56,851 nt of DNA from JAKEGK01 sp050116575 (lineage in GTDB: Bacteria; Pseudomonadota; Gammaproteobacteria; SZUA-152), in the NCBI GenBank assembly GCA_050116575.1, contig JASFOJ010000012.1, forward strand, positions 1 through 56,851, written 5' to 3'. Both the position numbers and the translations under genes were made by a program. Below are positions 35,537-42,932 of the stretch, in pieces. Below the pieces are notes generated by a model, which saw only the letters and a list, made by a program, of their open reading frames with translations, had not been told where the DNA came from and made no database searches. Position 1 is the first letter of the stretch. Each line of letters starts with the position of its first letter.

Positions 35537-36025
35537 TCAGGCGTGCAACGATTTTTCCCCGCGCGCAATGGCGGCCACCCCCGAACGCACCGTTTCCAGT
35601 ATCGGCGCGCTCAATGCGTGAATAAAAGCATCCAGCTTGTCGGCATTTCCGGTCAACTCGATGGTATATGTGGTGTCAGTGACATCAATGATGCGCCCGC
35701 GGAAGATATCCGTCAGCCGTTTTACTTCTTCCCGGTCGGCGCCGGTGACGTGGGTTTTGATCATCATCATCTCACGCTCAATATGATCCCCTTCGGTCAG
35801 ATCAATCAGCTTCACCACATCAACCAGCTTATTCAACTGCTTGGTAATCTGTTCGATGATGTCGTCCGATCCACGAGTGACCAGCGTTATCCGTGACAGG
35901 GTTTCATCTTCCGTTGGTGCTACAGTCAACGACTCAATATTGTATCCCCGGGCGGAAAACAACCCCGCCACCCGTGACAATGCGCCCGCTTCGTTTTCCA
36001 ATAATATTGAAATGATATGACGCAT
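35537..36025 (-). CDS. ilvN: Acetolactate synthase small (regulatory) subunit
   Basis: Regulatory partner of the large subunit, carrying valine feedback inhibition. It has 162 residues from the ATG at 36025 (MRHIISILLENEAGALSRVAG), i.e. IlvH-like length. The N-terminal ACT domain is at 4-75 and the C-terminal ACT-like domain at 85-155 (VHALSAPILETVRSGVAAIARG-type end). The start lies one base after the ilvB stop, so the subunits are translationally coupled. A frame open seven codons further upstream overlaps ilvB and is not used. Confidence 0.96.
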   Translation of the reverse strand: MRHIISILLENEAGALSRVAGLFSARGYNIESLTVAPTEDETLSRITLVTRGSDDIIEQITKQLNKLVDVVKLIDLTEGDHIEREMMMIKTHVTGADREEVKRLTDIFRGRIIDVTDTTYTIELTGNADKLDAFIHALSAPILETVRSGVAAIARGEKSLHA

Positions 36026-36026
36026 A

Positions 36027-37754
36027 TCAGGCCAGCCCCCTGCCACGTTGCGAGGCCAGATACATCTCGTGGTGCCCTTGCCCGGTTTTTATCATGGGAT
36101 AGACGTTCTCCGATTGGTCGGTCACAAAATCGAGAAACACCAGTTTGTCCTTGTACTTGGTAAACGCCTCTTGCAGTGCGGATTCAACGTCCTTGGGATC
36201 AGTTATCTGAATACCCACGTGACCATAAGCTTCCGCCAGTTTCACAAAATCCGGCAACGCATCCATATAAGAATGGGAATAACGGCTTTCATAAATGAAC
36301 TCCTGCCACTGTCGAACCATGCCCATGTAGCGGTTATTCAGGTTGACGATTTTGAGAGGCAGCATGTATTGCATGCAGGTGGATAGTTCCTGGATACACA
36401 TCTGGATACTGGCTTCCCCCGTCACACAGGCCACCTGCGCATCGGGAAACGCCAGTTGCACACCCATGGCAGCCGGCAAACCGAAGCCCATAGTGCCCAG
36501 TCCGCCGGAGTTGATCCAGCGGCGCGGTTTATCGAATTTATAAAACTGGGCGGCGAACATTTGGTGCTGGCCCACATCGGAGGTGATATAGGCATCACCT
36601 TTGGTCACGTTATACAGTTTTTCCAGTACAAATTGCGGCTTGATCAACTCACTGCTGCGGTCATACTGCAGGCAGTCTTCCTTCTGCCAGTCGCGGATTT
36701 GCGCCCACCATTTGTCCAGTGCCTCCTTGTCCGGTTTGATATTTTTTTCTTTCAATACCGTGTTGAAATCCGCCAAGACGGTTTTGACATTACCCACGAT
36801 GGGCACATCAACCCGCACGTTCTTGGAAATGGATGACGGGTCTATATCAATATGAATAATCTTGGCCTGGGGACAGAATTTTTCCGTATCCCCGGTAACA
36901 CGGTCATCGAACCGGGCACCGATGGCGATGAGCACGTCACACTCGTGCATGGCCATATTAGCCTCATAGGTGCCGTGCATCCCCAGCATCCCGACAAACT
37001 GTGGATCGGTCGCCGGATAGGCGCCTAGTCCCATTAACGTGTTGGTAATGGGATAGCCCAGATACCGCGTGAACCGGGTTAGTTCTTCCGAAGCGTCACT
37101 CAATACCACACCGCCGCCGGTGTAAATCATGGGCTGCCGCGCGGACAAAATAATATCCGCTGCCTGCTTGATTTGTTTAGGATGTCCCTTCATCACCGGA
37201 TTGTACGAACGCATGGCCACGGTTTCCGGGTATTCGTAATCGACTTTAATATTGGGCGCGGTGACGTCCTTGGGGATATCCACCACGACTGGCCCCGGCC
37301 GGCCCGTGCTCGCCACGTAAAACGCTTTTTTCAATGTGTCAGCCAGGTCTTCCACGCGTTTGACCAGAAAGTTATGTTTCACGCAGGGACGGGTAATGCC
37401 GACAGAATCCACTTCCTGGAACGCATCGCTGCCAATAAACTGAGTGGCCACCTGGCCCGTAATAACCACCATGGGAATGGAATCCATGTAGGCCGTGGCA
37501 ATCCCGGTGACCGCGTTGGTGGCACCCGGTCCCGAGGTGACCAGCACCACGCCCGGTTTACCGGTGGCCCTCGCATAACCGTCCGCGGCATGGGTTGCGC
37601 CCTGCTCGTGACGCACAAGAATGTGTTTCACCTTATCCTGTTGATAAATTGCGTCGTAAATGTGAAGCACCGCGCCGCCAGGATAACCGAATATATATTC
37701 AACGCCCTCATCGTGGAGAAACTGAACCAGTATTTCACCGCCACTTAATTTCAC
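36027..37754 (-). CDS. ilvB: Acetolactate synthase large subunit
   Basis: TPP- and FAD-dependent enzyme that condenses pyruvate with pyruvate or 2-oxobutyrate, the first step of valine and isoleucine synthesis. It has 575 residues and starts at GTG 37754 (MKLSGGEILVQFLHDEGVEYIFGYPGGAVLHIYD). The catalytic Glu is in VRHEQGATHAADGYARATG. The TPP motif is VTGEASIQMCIQELS...NLNNRYMG, a GEAS variant of the usual GDGS. A Val-rich leader peptide at 37905-37967 points to attenuation by valine supply. Confidence 0.97.
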   Translation of the reverse strand: MKLSGGEILVQFLHDEGVEYIFGYPGGAVLHIYDAIYQQDKVKHILVRHEQGATHAADGYARATGKPGVVLVTSGPGATNAVTGIATAYMDSIPMVVITGQVATQFIGSDAFQEVDSVGITRPCVKHNFLVKRVEDLADTLKKAFYVASTGRPGPVVVDIPKDVTAPNIKVDYEYPETVAMRSYNPVMKGHPKQIKQAADIILSARQPMIYTGGGVVLSDASEELTRFTRYLGYPITNTLMGLGAYPATDPQFVGMLGMHGTYEANMAMHECDVLIAIGARFDDRVTGDTEKFCPQAKIIHIDIDPSSISKNVRVDVPIVGNVKTVLADFNTVLKEKNIKPDKEALDKWWAQIRDWQKEDCLQYDRSSELIKPQFVLEKLYNVTKGDAYITSDVGQHQMFAAQFYKFDKPRRWINSGGLGTMGFGLPAAMGVQLAFPDAQVACVTGEASIQMCIQELSTCMQYMLPLKIVNLNNRYMGMVRQWQEFIYESRYSHSYMDALPDFVKLAEAYGHVGIQITDPKDVESALQEAFTKYKDKLVFLDFVTDQSENVYPMIKTGQGHHEMYLASQRGRGLA

Positions 37755-37835
37755 AATCGTTGCCTGCTTTAAATGTTAAAGATGATAAGATGAACTCACT
37801 ATGCAACTATGCAGATATCCGTTATGCATATATAA

Positions 37836-37976
37836 AGAGGGTGTATGAAAACGCCACAAATTCAGGAATAACCAGCACATCCCACCCCCAATCACGGGAC
37901 GGTGCTAGTGGCCGACGACGACCACCGGGCAGATTTGCGCCAGCTTCCCTCTCGTGACAGTTTGCATACACCCTCT
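37836..37976 (-). promoter_or_regulatory. 12-bp long-range inverted repeat bracketing the ilvB leader peptide
   Basis: AGAGGGTGTATG occurs on plus at 37836-37847 and its exact complement at 37965-37976. On the transcript (minus) the upstream arm contains the leader peptide's GAGGG site and its ATG. The downstream arm is followed by TTTATATAT. Pairing would hide the leader start; translating ribosomes would block pairing. Within the span a further imperfect hairpin pairs AGCACCGTCCC with GGGATGTGCT (about 37872-37904). Confidence 0.6.
37905..37967 (-). CDS. Putative ilvB leader peptide (attenuator)
   Basis: A 20-codon frame on the ilvB strand with ATG at 37967 and TAG at 37905-37907, about 150 bp before ilvB. 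It begins MQTVTRGKLAQ and ends ICPVVVVGH; the four consecutive valines are GTG GTC GTC GTC. GAGGG lies four bases before the ATG. A Val-run leader before ilvB is the design of enterobacterial ivbL, whose valine and leucine codons govern attenuation. A long stem-loop follows the stop. Assigned from codon pattern and position; no homology search was possible. Confidence 0.7.
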   Translation of the reverse strand: MQTVTRGKLAQICPVVVVGH

Positions 37977-37989
37977 GAAAATACGCTAA

Positions 37990-38009
37990 TTCACATATAG
38001 TGATGTGAA
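37990..38009. promoter_or_regulatory. Operator-like inverted repeat upstream of ilvB leader
   Basis: TTCACAT-6-ATGTGAA is a perfect 7-bp inverted repeat about 14 bp upstream of the leader region. A TTGACG (complement at 38039-38044) lies upstream on minus and could be the -35, but the -10 (TACTTT) is poor. The palindrome may be a regulator site. Confidence 0.35.
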
Positions 38010-38430
38010 CCTGCAAAAGTACTGCTAAGTACCCGATTCGTCAAGCGCTTTAGGCCAAAATTACAACAATCGGCCGCCCATGACACTTCCATGCCCGGCG
38101 ATCACCGCCCCTCGCTACCGCCTGCGAGATAACTCTATACCGAAATCGCGCGCCGCTGTTTACAAATCCGAAATATCCCTGACAGATCGATCGCAAATTC
38201 TCAACAGCGATATCAAATCTTTCACCATATACGTTCGAAGCATCCGTATAGGCAATGAAACCGACATACCGGCGGCGAACTAAACAGCATTCAAGTGTCG
38301 CGAATAACGTCCGATAACGTGATCAGAATGTTGGCCGTATACAAAGCAGCGGTTCAAGTGATAAAATTATAAGTAACAGTAGTTAATCGCTGCAAAACAA
38401 CGCGCCAGCAGTAATTATTAAACTTTGACG

Positions 38431-38451
38431 AAAAAAACCCTCTAATAGGGT
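38431..38451 (-). terminator. Orphan Rho-independent terminator
   Basis: A 5-bp stem (ACCCT / AGGGT) with a 5-base loop, followed on minus by a run of seven T. The stem is short but the T-run is strong. It is not downstream of any annotated gene on this strand. Confidence 0.65.
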
Positions 38452-38570
38452 GTGGCCGGTGAAAATCCGGTAACTAACGTCGGTTAACGTTAAATCGTTC
38501 ACATCTTGTTTAATTGTTAAGTAGTCATTGGCGCGACCCTTAAGAAGACGCAGCAGCTGGGGCAAAATCG
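38431..38570 (-). ncRNA. Candidate small RNA (orphan terminator)
   Basis: On minus, a CCGG-7-CCGG mini-hairpin is followed by ACCCT-ATTAG-AGGGT and seven T (38451-38431), a canonical terminator. No minus-strand gene lies upstream; the next gene on that side (DUF3579) is on plus. The 5' end is a guess. Hfq is encoded in the same genome. Confidence 0.35.
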
Positions 38571-38622
38571 ATATCAAATCCGATGGATTCCTGCCAGGCT
38601 GAACATCATGAGGGCGGCACCA

Positions 38623-38958
38623 ATGTTAAGATTATCTTCGATAGCCGTGAAAAAAATCATCATAGAAGGAATTACAGAGAATGGCCGTAAATTCCGCCCC
38701 AGTGACTGGGCGGAACGGATGAGCGGCGCACTTTCCACGTTCGGGCGCGACCATCGGATTCAATACTCGCCGATGTTGCAACCCATGACCGTGAACGGCA
38801 TCAAATGTGTTTCCGTTGATCCGCATTTGAAAGACAGCTATCCGGAAATGTTTGCCTACATTATGCGTTGGGTTGACATGAACCACCTAAAGATGATCGA
38901 AGTCGATGATGAAGAACCCTTCGATCTGGATGACAACGTCAGCCAAGCAACCGGCTAA
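38623..38958 (+). CDS. DUF3579 domain protein
   Basis: 111 residues from the ATG at 38623, chosen because GAGGG lies eight bases upstream; the frame also offers an ATG at 38608. The sequence IIIEGITENGRKFRPSDWAERMSGALSTFG, YSPMLQPMTVNGIKCVSVDPHL and MFAYIMRWVDMNHLKMIE matches the DUF3579 family, which is widespread in beta- and gammaproteobacteria and of unknown function. It is a small cytoplasmic protein with an acidic C-terminus. It is the first of three small plus-strand genes. Confidence 0.85.
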   Translation: MLRLSSIAVKKIIIEGITENGRKFRPSDWAERMSGALSTFGRDHRIQYSPMLQPMTVNGIKCVSVDPHLKDSYPEMFAYIMRWVDMNHLKMIEVDDEEPFDLDDNVSQATG

Positions 38959-39188
38959 CCGATAGCCATTCTTTTCTCTCCATGCACTGAATCCCGGTCA
39001 CGGGCAATGAGGTTTAGTCGCCTGCGGTTTTACGTGGCGACGACCGCATTCCCTGGCCTGTTGCCGCGGGCAGCCGCCCGCGGCACTTGCGTTAGCAGCC
39101 CAACGGTTTCACACTATGCAACATCGAAAATTTTATATCGCTTGGGGTTTGTGCCGACAACGATGTTGACGACAACAGGGAGAACAAC

Positions 39189-39533
39189 ATGCCATATCTA
39201 TCCATTCAAACCAATGTGGCCGTTAGTGACGACCAGTCACCACAATTGTTGCAGAAAGTCTCCGCCTCGGTGGCCGAGATGCTGGGCAAGCCTGAAAGCT
39301 ACGTTATGGTCGCACTACAGGCGTCCTCTTCCATGGTCTTTGCCGGTACTGACCAGCCACTGGCGTACCTGCAATTGAAAAGCCTGGGATTGCCGGAGTC
39401 TTCAACACCGCAATTCTCGTCATCATTGTGTGAATTGCTACAGTCGGAACTGGATATTCCCGCTGAACGTATCTATATCGAATTCTCCAATCCCGAGCGG
39501 CACATGTGGGGCTGGAACAATAAAACGTTTTAG
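39189..39533 (+). CDS. MIF-like tautomerase family protein
   Basis: 114 residues, the size of macrophage-migration-inhibitory-factor homologues, which form trimers with tautomerase activity. Pro2 (MPYLSIQTNV), the catalytic base of the family, is present after Met removal. Other family features are LLQKVSASVAEMLGKPESYVMV, the IYIEF strand and the end HMWGWNNKTF. GGGAG seven bases before the ATG supports the start. The biological substrate in bacteria is unknown; phenylpyruvate is only an assay substrate of relatives. It is followed eight bases later by a small membrane-anchored protein. Confidence 0.88.
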   Translation: MPYLSIQTNVAVSDDQSPQLLQKVSASVAEMLGKPESYVMVALQASSSMVFAGTDQPLAYLQLKSLGLPESSTPQFSSSLCELLQSELDIPAERIYIEFSNPERHMWGWNNKTF

Positions 39534-39541
39534 TCCGTTCC

Positions 39542-39883
39542 ATGATTGGCAAACTGTTAAAAGTGATCGCTGTGCTGGCTGTGGCAGGAGTCGCCGGGCT
39601 GGGTTATTACATGTATCAACACCAGTTGAACCCGCTGGACAGCAACGATCTTAAAAAGGCCCTGTCCTCTACGAAATCACGATTCGACAACATCCAGGAT
39701 GCGGTCAAGGCCGCCGGTAGCAAAGGACCAGAGACCGTCATTTACAAACGCAAGGACGCCGATGGCAATTGGTATTACACCAACGAGCCCCCCACGGAGG
39801 GAGAACAAAGCGAGAAACTAATTTATCGGTCTGATACCAACGTCGTTCCGAAGTTGCCGGGCGAAGGCGAGAAAGCCAACTAA
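39542..39883 (+). CDS. Membrane-anchored DUF4124-like protein
   Basis: 113 residues. A single N-terminal span (LLKVIAVLAVAGVAGLGYYMY) is followed by a helical linker and a short beta motif, VIYKRKDADGNWYYTNEPP, resembling DUF4124 (a small domain of the type 'Y-x-D-x-D-G-x-x-x-x-x-N/D-x-P'). The rest is polar. It begins eight bases after the tautomerase stop with no obvious ribosome-binding site, so coupled translation is likely. Function unknown. Confidence 0.75.
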   Translation: MIGKLLKVIAVLAVAGVAGLGYYMYQHQLNPLDSNDLKKALSSTKSRFDNIQDAVKAAGSKGPETVIYKRKDADGNWYYTNEPPTEGEQSEKLIYRSDTNVVPKLPGEGEKAN

Positions 39884-40100
39884 TCCCCGTTATTGCATAA
39901 CTGGAAAACGATCATTCACTATCGGCGTTAAGTAATGCGCGTTTCCCGCCAGTTCTCAATCTCGCAGCAACAAATGCACAGAATATCGATTTTGCAGGCT
40001 ACTCTGTGCCTTTTACGGGGTGTTTTATGCTGCAATAGCGGCGTAAACAACCCGACTTGCAATTCAGCTTACCCTGCCAGGTTGCGGGCCAGGAACGGCA

Positions 40101-40490
40101 TTAAATTAAAAAGGAATTTTGCGGGCCATTGCGGTATTTGTCGATCATCTCCCTGATTTTGATGGCGGTGTAAGGTTTGACAATAAAACCGTCCGCACCC
40201 AGTTCCATAGAACGCTTGATATTATCAAAAGTATTGTGGCCGCTGATCATGGCAACAAACAGGTCAGAGAACTCCGATTTGATTTCCTGCAGGACTTCCA
40301 GGCCATTTTTCCCCGGCATCTTGATATCGAGAAATACAATGTCCGGTGAAAAGTGGCGCACTTGTTCCAAAACCTCATCGCCGTTGTCCACCTCGGAGAC
40401 GATTTCACACTCAAACGACGCCAGATTACTGCGCAACAAGGAACGCATGATTTTGACGTCATCGGCGACTAACACTTTGATTCTATCCAT
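40101..40490 (-). CDS. CheY-like single-domain response regulator
   Basis: 129 residues, only a receiver domain. The acidic pocket is D10/D11, the phospho-acceptor is D55 in IVFLDIKMPGKNG, and the signalling Lys is K105 in FIVKPY. There is no DNA-binding or enzymatic output domain, so it must act through protein contacts or as a phosphate shuttle. It begins three bases after the stop of the hybrid kinase gene, so the two form an operon. The target is unknown. Confidence 0.95.
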   Translation of the reverse strand: MDRIKVLVADDVKIMRSLLRSNLASFECEIVSEVDNGDEVLEQVRHFSPDIVFLDIKMPGKNGLEVLQEIKSEFSDLFVAMISGHNTFDNIKRSMELGADGFIVKPYTAIKIREMIDKYRNGPQNSFLI

Positions 40491-40493
40491 AAC

Positions 40494-42665
40494 TCAGGTA
40501 CCCAATTGACATACATGACCGGACTCTTCCGCGCCCATCGCGATTCGATCCAAATCATCCAGCAACTCCAATACAATGTTTACCGCCTGATCCATATTGC
40601 CGGCTTTGATCTGCCCTTCAGCTTGTTCGCAAAGCCGTGTAATCTGCGGAAATCCAAATCCACCTCCCATACCCTTAAGTTGATGCACGATAGACTCGCA
40701 TTTGCGCCAATCACCGGTTTCGATGGATTGCTGCAGCTGCGCCGAATATCTCGGGAGTGATGCCACGAAGTCCTTTACCAGTTGCTCAACCTGTTCGTCG
40801 ACATCGTCCTGCGTTGCGTCATCCGCAATTTCACCAGGCTTGCGCTCTTGCAAGTAGCGGGACAGCACGGCATAAAAGGCCTGCTTGTCCACCGGCTTGG
40901 TAAGGAACTCATTGGCACCCAGTTTCAGGCAACGGTCTTTCTCCTCTTTCATCGCATTGGCTGTCAGCATGGCAATCGGTGCCTGATTGCCCACATTGCG
41001 CAGCCATTGGATGGCTTCCGCACCGCCCATAACCGGCATCTGCATATCCAAGATCACCAGATCGTAGTCACCGCTAACCGCCTGTTCCACCGCTTGCTGG
41101 CCGTTAGCGACAATATCCACTGCCGCACCGATACTCTCTATGTAAAGGGATATCAACCGCTGGTTGTCGGGGTTATCTTCCGCCAGCAATATTTTGCCTT
41201 TGAGCGCCGGTGTAACTTCGCGTTCATGATGCCCGGCACTAACAGGCGTCTCCTCCAATGAACTAATAAAGTGCGTTTGCTCATTAACGCCGGTATCAAT
41301 GATGGCGACAAAATGACTGCCTTTGCCTTTTTCGCTGTGGCACTGCAGGTCACCGCCCAGCATTTGGGCCAACTGACGGGATATATACAACCCCAAACCG
41401 CTGCCGCCAAATTTTCGTGTTGTCGTTGTATCCGCCTGCGTGAAAGGCGTAAATAACTTCTTCAATTCCTCAGCACTCATACCGACACCCGTATCAACAA
41501 CCTCAAAGCACATCTTCCGTGTTTCGGCAACGTAATTGACATTCAGCTCAATTTTGCCCGTCTCGGTAAATTTCCTGGCATTACCCAGCAGGTTAAGCAA
41601 TATCTGTTTCAGACGGGTAGGATCGGTTTGAATTTGCTCTGGCAGGGGAAAGTGATAGTTAATATGGAAATTCAAACCCTTGTCGCGAATGGAACCGCCA
41701 ATCAGTGAATCCACCGACATTAACAGCTGGACGGGCGATACATCCAAGGTCTCGATGGACAACTGCCCCGCCTCAATTTTGGATATATCCAGAATATCAT
41801 TGATGATATGCAGCAGATGATTGCCGTTGTTGAGTATACGGGTGGCGCTGTATTCCCTGTCCTGTTCACCAACATCGCGGTCCAACAACGTATCGGCATA
41901 CCCGATCACGGCGGTCAGTGGTGTGCGAATTTCGTGGCTCATATTAGCCAGAAACTGTGATTTCATTTCGGTTGCCGTTTGCGCCGCCACCCGCGCTTCA
42001 TCCAGGGATGCCTCGGCGTGCGCGGTACGACGAATAACGATTATGGCAATAAATATTGTCAGCAACACGGCGGAACTGCCGGATATCACCGCAATCCAGT
42101 AGATACTTTCGTTGCGCTCAATCGCATCGCGATAGGCTTCAAGGGCCGTCGCTTTTTGCACATCGAACATGGCGGACAGGGTTTCATTTACCTGGTTTTG
42201 TATGGGGATCACCCTGCCCAGCAGCAATTCATTGGCATCGTCAATGCGATCCTGCAAGATCAACTCTGCCGTATCAAGCTGGACATTTTCACCATTATTG
42301 ATATATGGACGCGCCTTGTTCCAGATTAACGCTTCCCGGCTGGCGGCTCTTTCCATGCTTAGCAATTCATTGCGCGCCACAATAAAATCCGTGGCGGCTG
42401 CATTGAACTTCATGTATTCATTGTCGCGATCGAAAACATCCTTCATAAGCGCCATGCGATGTAAATAAATAGCCCGCTTACGCGCCGCGTCGCGCATCGC
42501 TACCAGCAGTCGCGACTGTTCTTGCTCACCAAAAATTACCTTAATATTTTCTTTGCTCTCGAACACATGAATCGCCCAGGTTACCGTCAATGCGCTCATG
42601 ATGACGACAACAAACGCGAACCCCGATATCAAAATTACCTTGGAGCTATAGTGAAACTTCTGCAT
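40494..42665 (-). CDS. Hybrid sensor histidine kinase with receiver and HPt domains
   Basis: 723 residues. Membrane spans at about 10-33 and 188-212 flank a helical periplasmic sensor (about 34-187) like four-helix-bundle sensors. A HAMP-like or linker helix is followed by HisKA with H244 (ANMSHEIRTPL), HATPase_c (about 340-460; N box NLLGNARKF, G boxes DTGVGM and GGSGLGLYI), a receiver with D540 (LVILDMQMP), and a C-terminal HPt domain with H661 (VHQLKGMGGGFG). All phosphorelay residues are present. The CheY-like protein next to it is the probable last acceptor. The signal is unknown. Confidence 0.95.
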   Translation of the reverse strand: MQKFHYSSKVILISGFAFVVVIMSALTVTWAIHVFESKENIKVIFGEQEQSRLLVAMRDAARKRAIYLHRMALMKDVFDRDNEYMKFNAAATDFIVARNELLSMERAASREALIWNKARPYINNGENVQLDTAELILQDRIDDANELLLGRVIPIQNQVNETLSAMFDVQKATALEAYRDAIERNESIYWIAVISGSSAVLLTIFIAIIVIRRTAHAEASLDEARVAAQTATEMKSQFLANMSHEIRTPLTAVIGYADTLLDRDVGEQDREYSATRILNNGNHLLHIINDILDISKIEAGQLSIETLDVSPVQLLMSVDSLIGGSIRDKGLNFHINYHFPLPEQIQTDPTRLKQILLNLLGNARKFTETGKIELNVNYVAETRKMCFEVVDTGVGMSAEELKKLFTPFTQADTTTTRKFGGSGLGLYISRQLAQMLGGDLQCHSEKGKGSHFVAIIDTGVNEQTHFISSLEETPVSAGHHEREVTPALKGKILLAEDNPDNQRLISLYIESIGAAVDIVANGQQAVEQAVSGDYDLVILDMQMPVMGGAEAIQWLRNVGNQAPIAMLTANAMKEEKDRCLKLGANEFLTKPVDKQAFYAVLSRYLQERKPGEIADDATQDDVDEQVEQLVKDFVASLPRYSAQLQQSIETGDWRKCESIVHQLKGMGGGFGFPQITRLCEQAEGQIKAGNMDQAVNIVLELLDDLDRIAMGAEESGHVCQLGT

Positions 42666-42932
42666 GAGTTAGCTATTTCTATGGCTACGACAAAAATGCC
42701 CAGGTCACCCCTGGTAACCGGATTTGTAGTCAATCCCTAAATCACTATTTCGGCGTCGCGAATCAAGGCTTTAGGAGTTTTCGCACGGAACACAGGCCTG
42801 TACCAAACCTGTACAAAGTTGGGAGAAAATGAGTTTAATTATCCGCCCCGCAGGACGGAACAAAACCCTGCAAGGTCAATAGCCTGCCGCTAACGGTTAG
42901 ATTGCCGGGACACCAGACCGAACCGGCTTATA

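Larger units (their letters stand above)
38010..38607. other. Intergenic region between ilvB leader and DUF3579 gene
   Basis: About 600 bp without a supportable protein gene. It holds an orphan minus-strand terminator and the candidate small RNA described separately. A 67-codon plus frame at 38080-38283 and a 64-codon minus frame at 38383-38577 have no ribosome-binding site and are not called. Confidence 0.5.

Noticed and set aside
36400..36430. TPP motif GEAS instead of GDGS in IlvB
   Set aside because: GEGS/GEAS-type variants appear in proteobacterial acetolactate synthases, so this is not evidence of inactivation.
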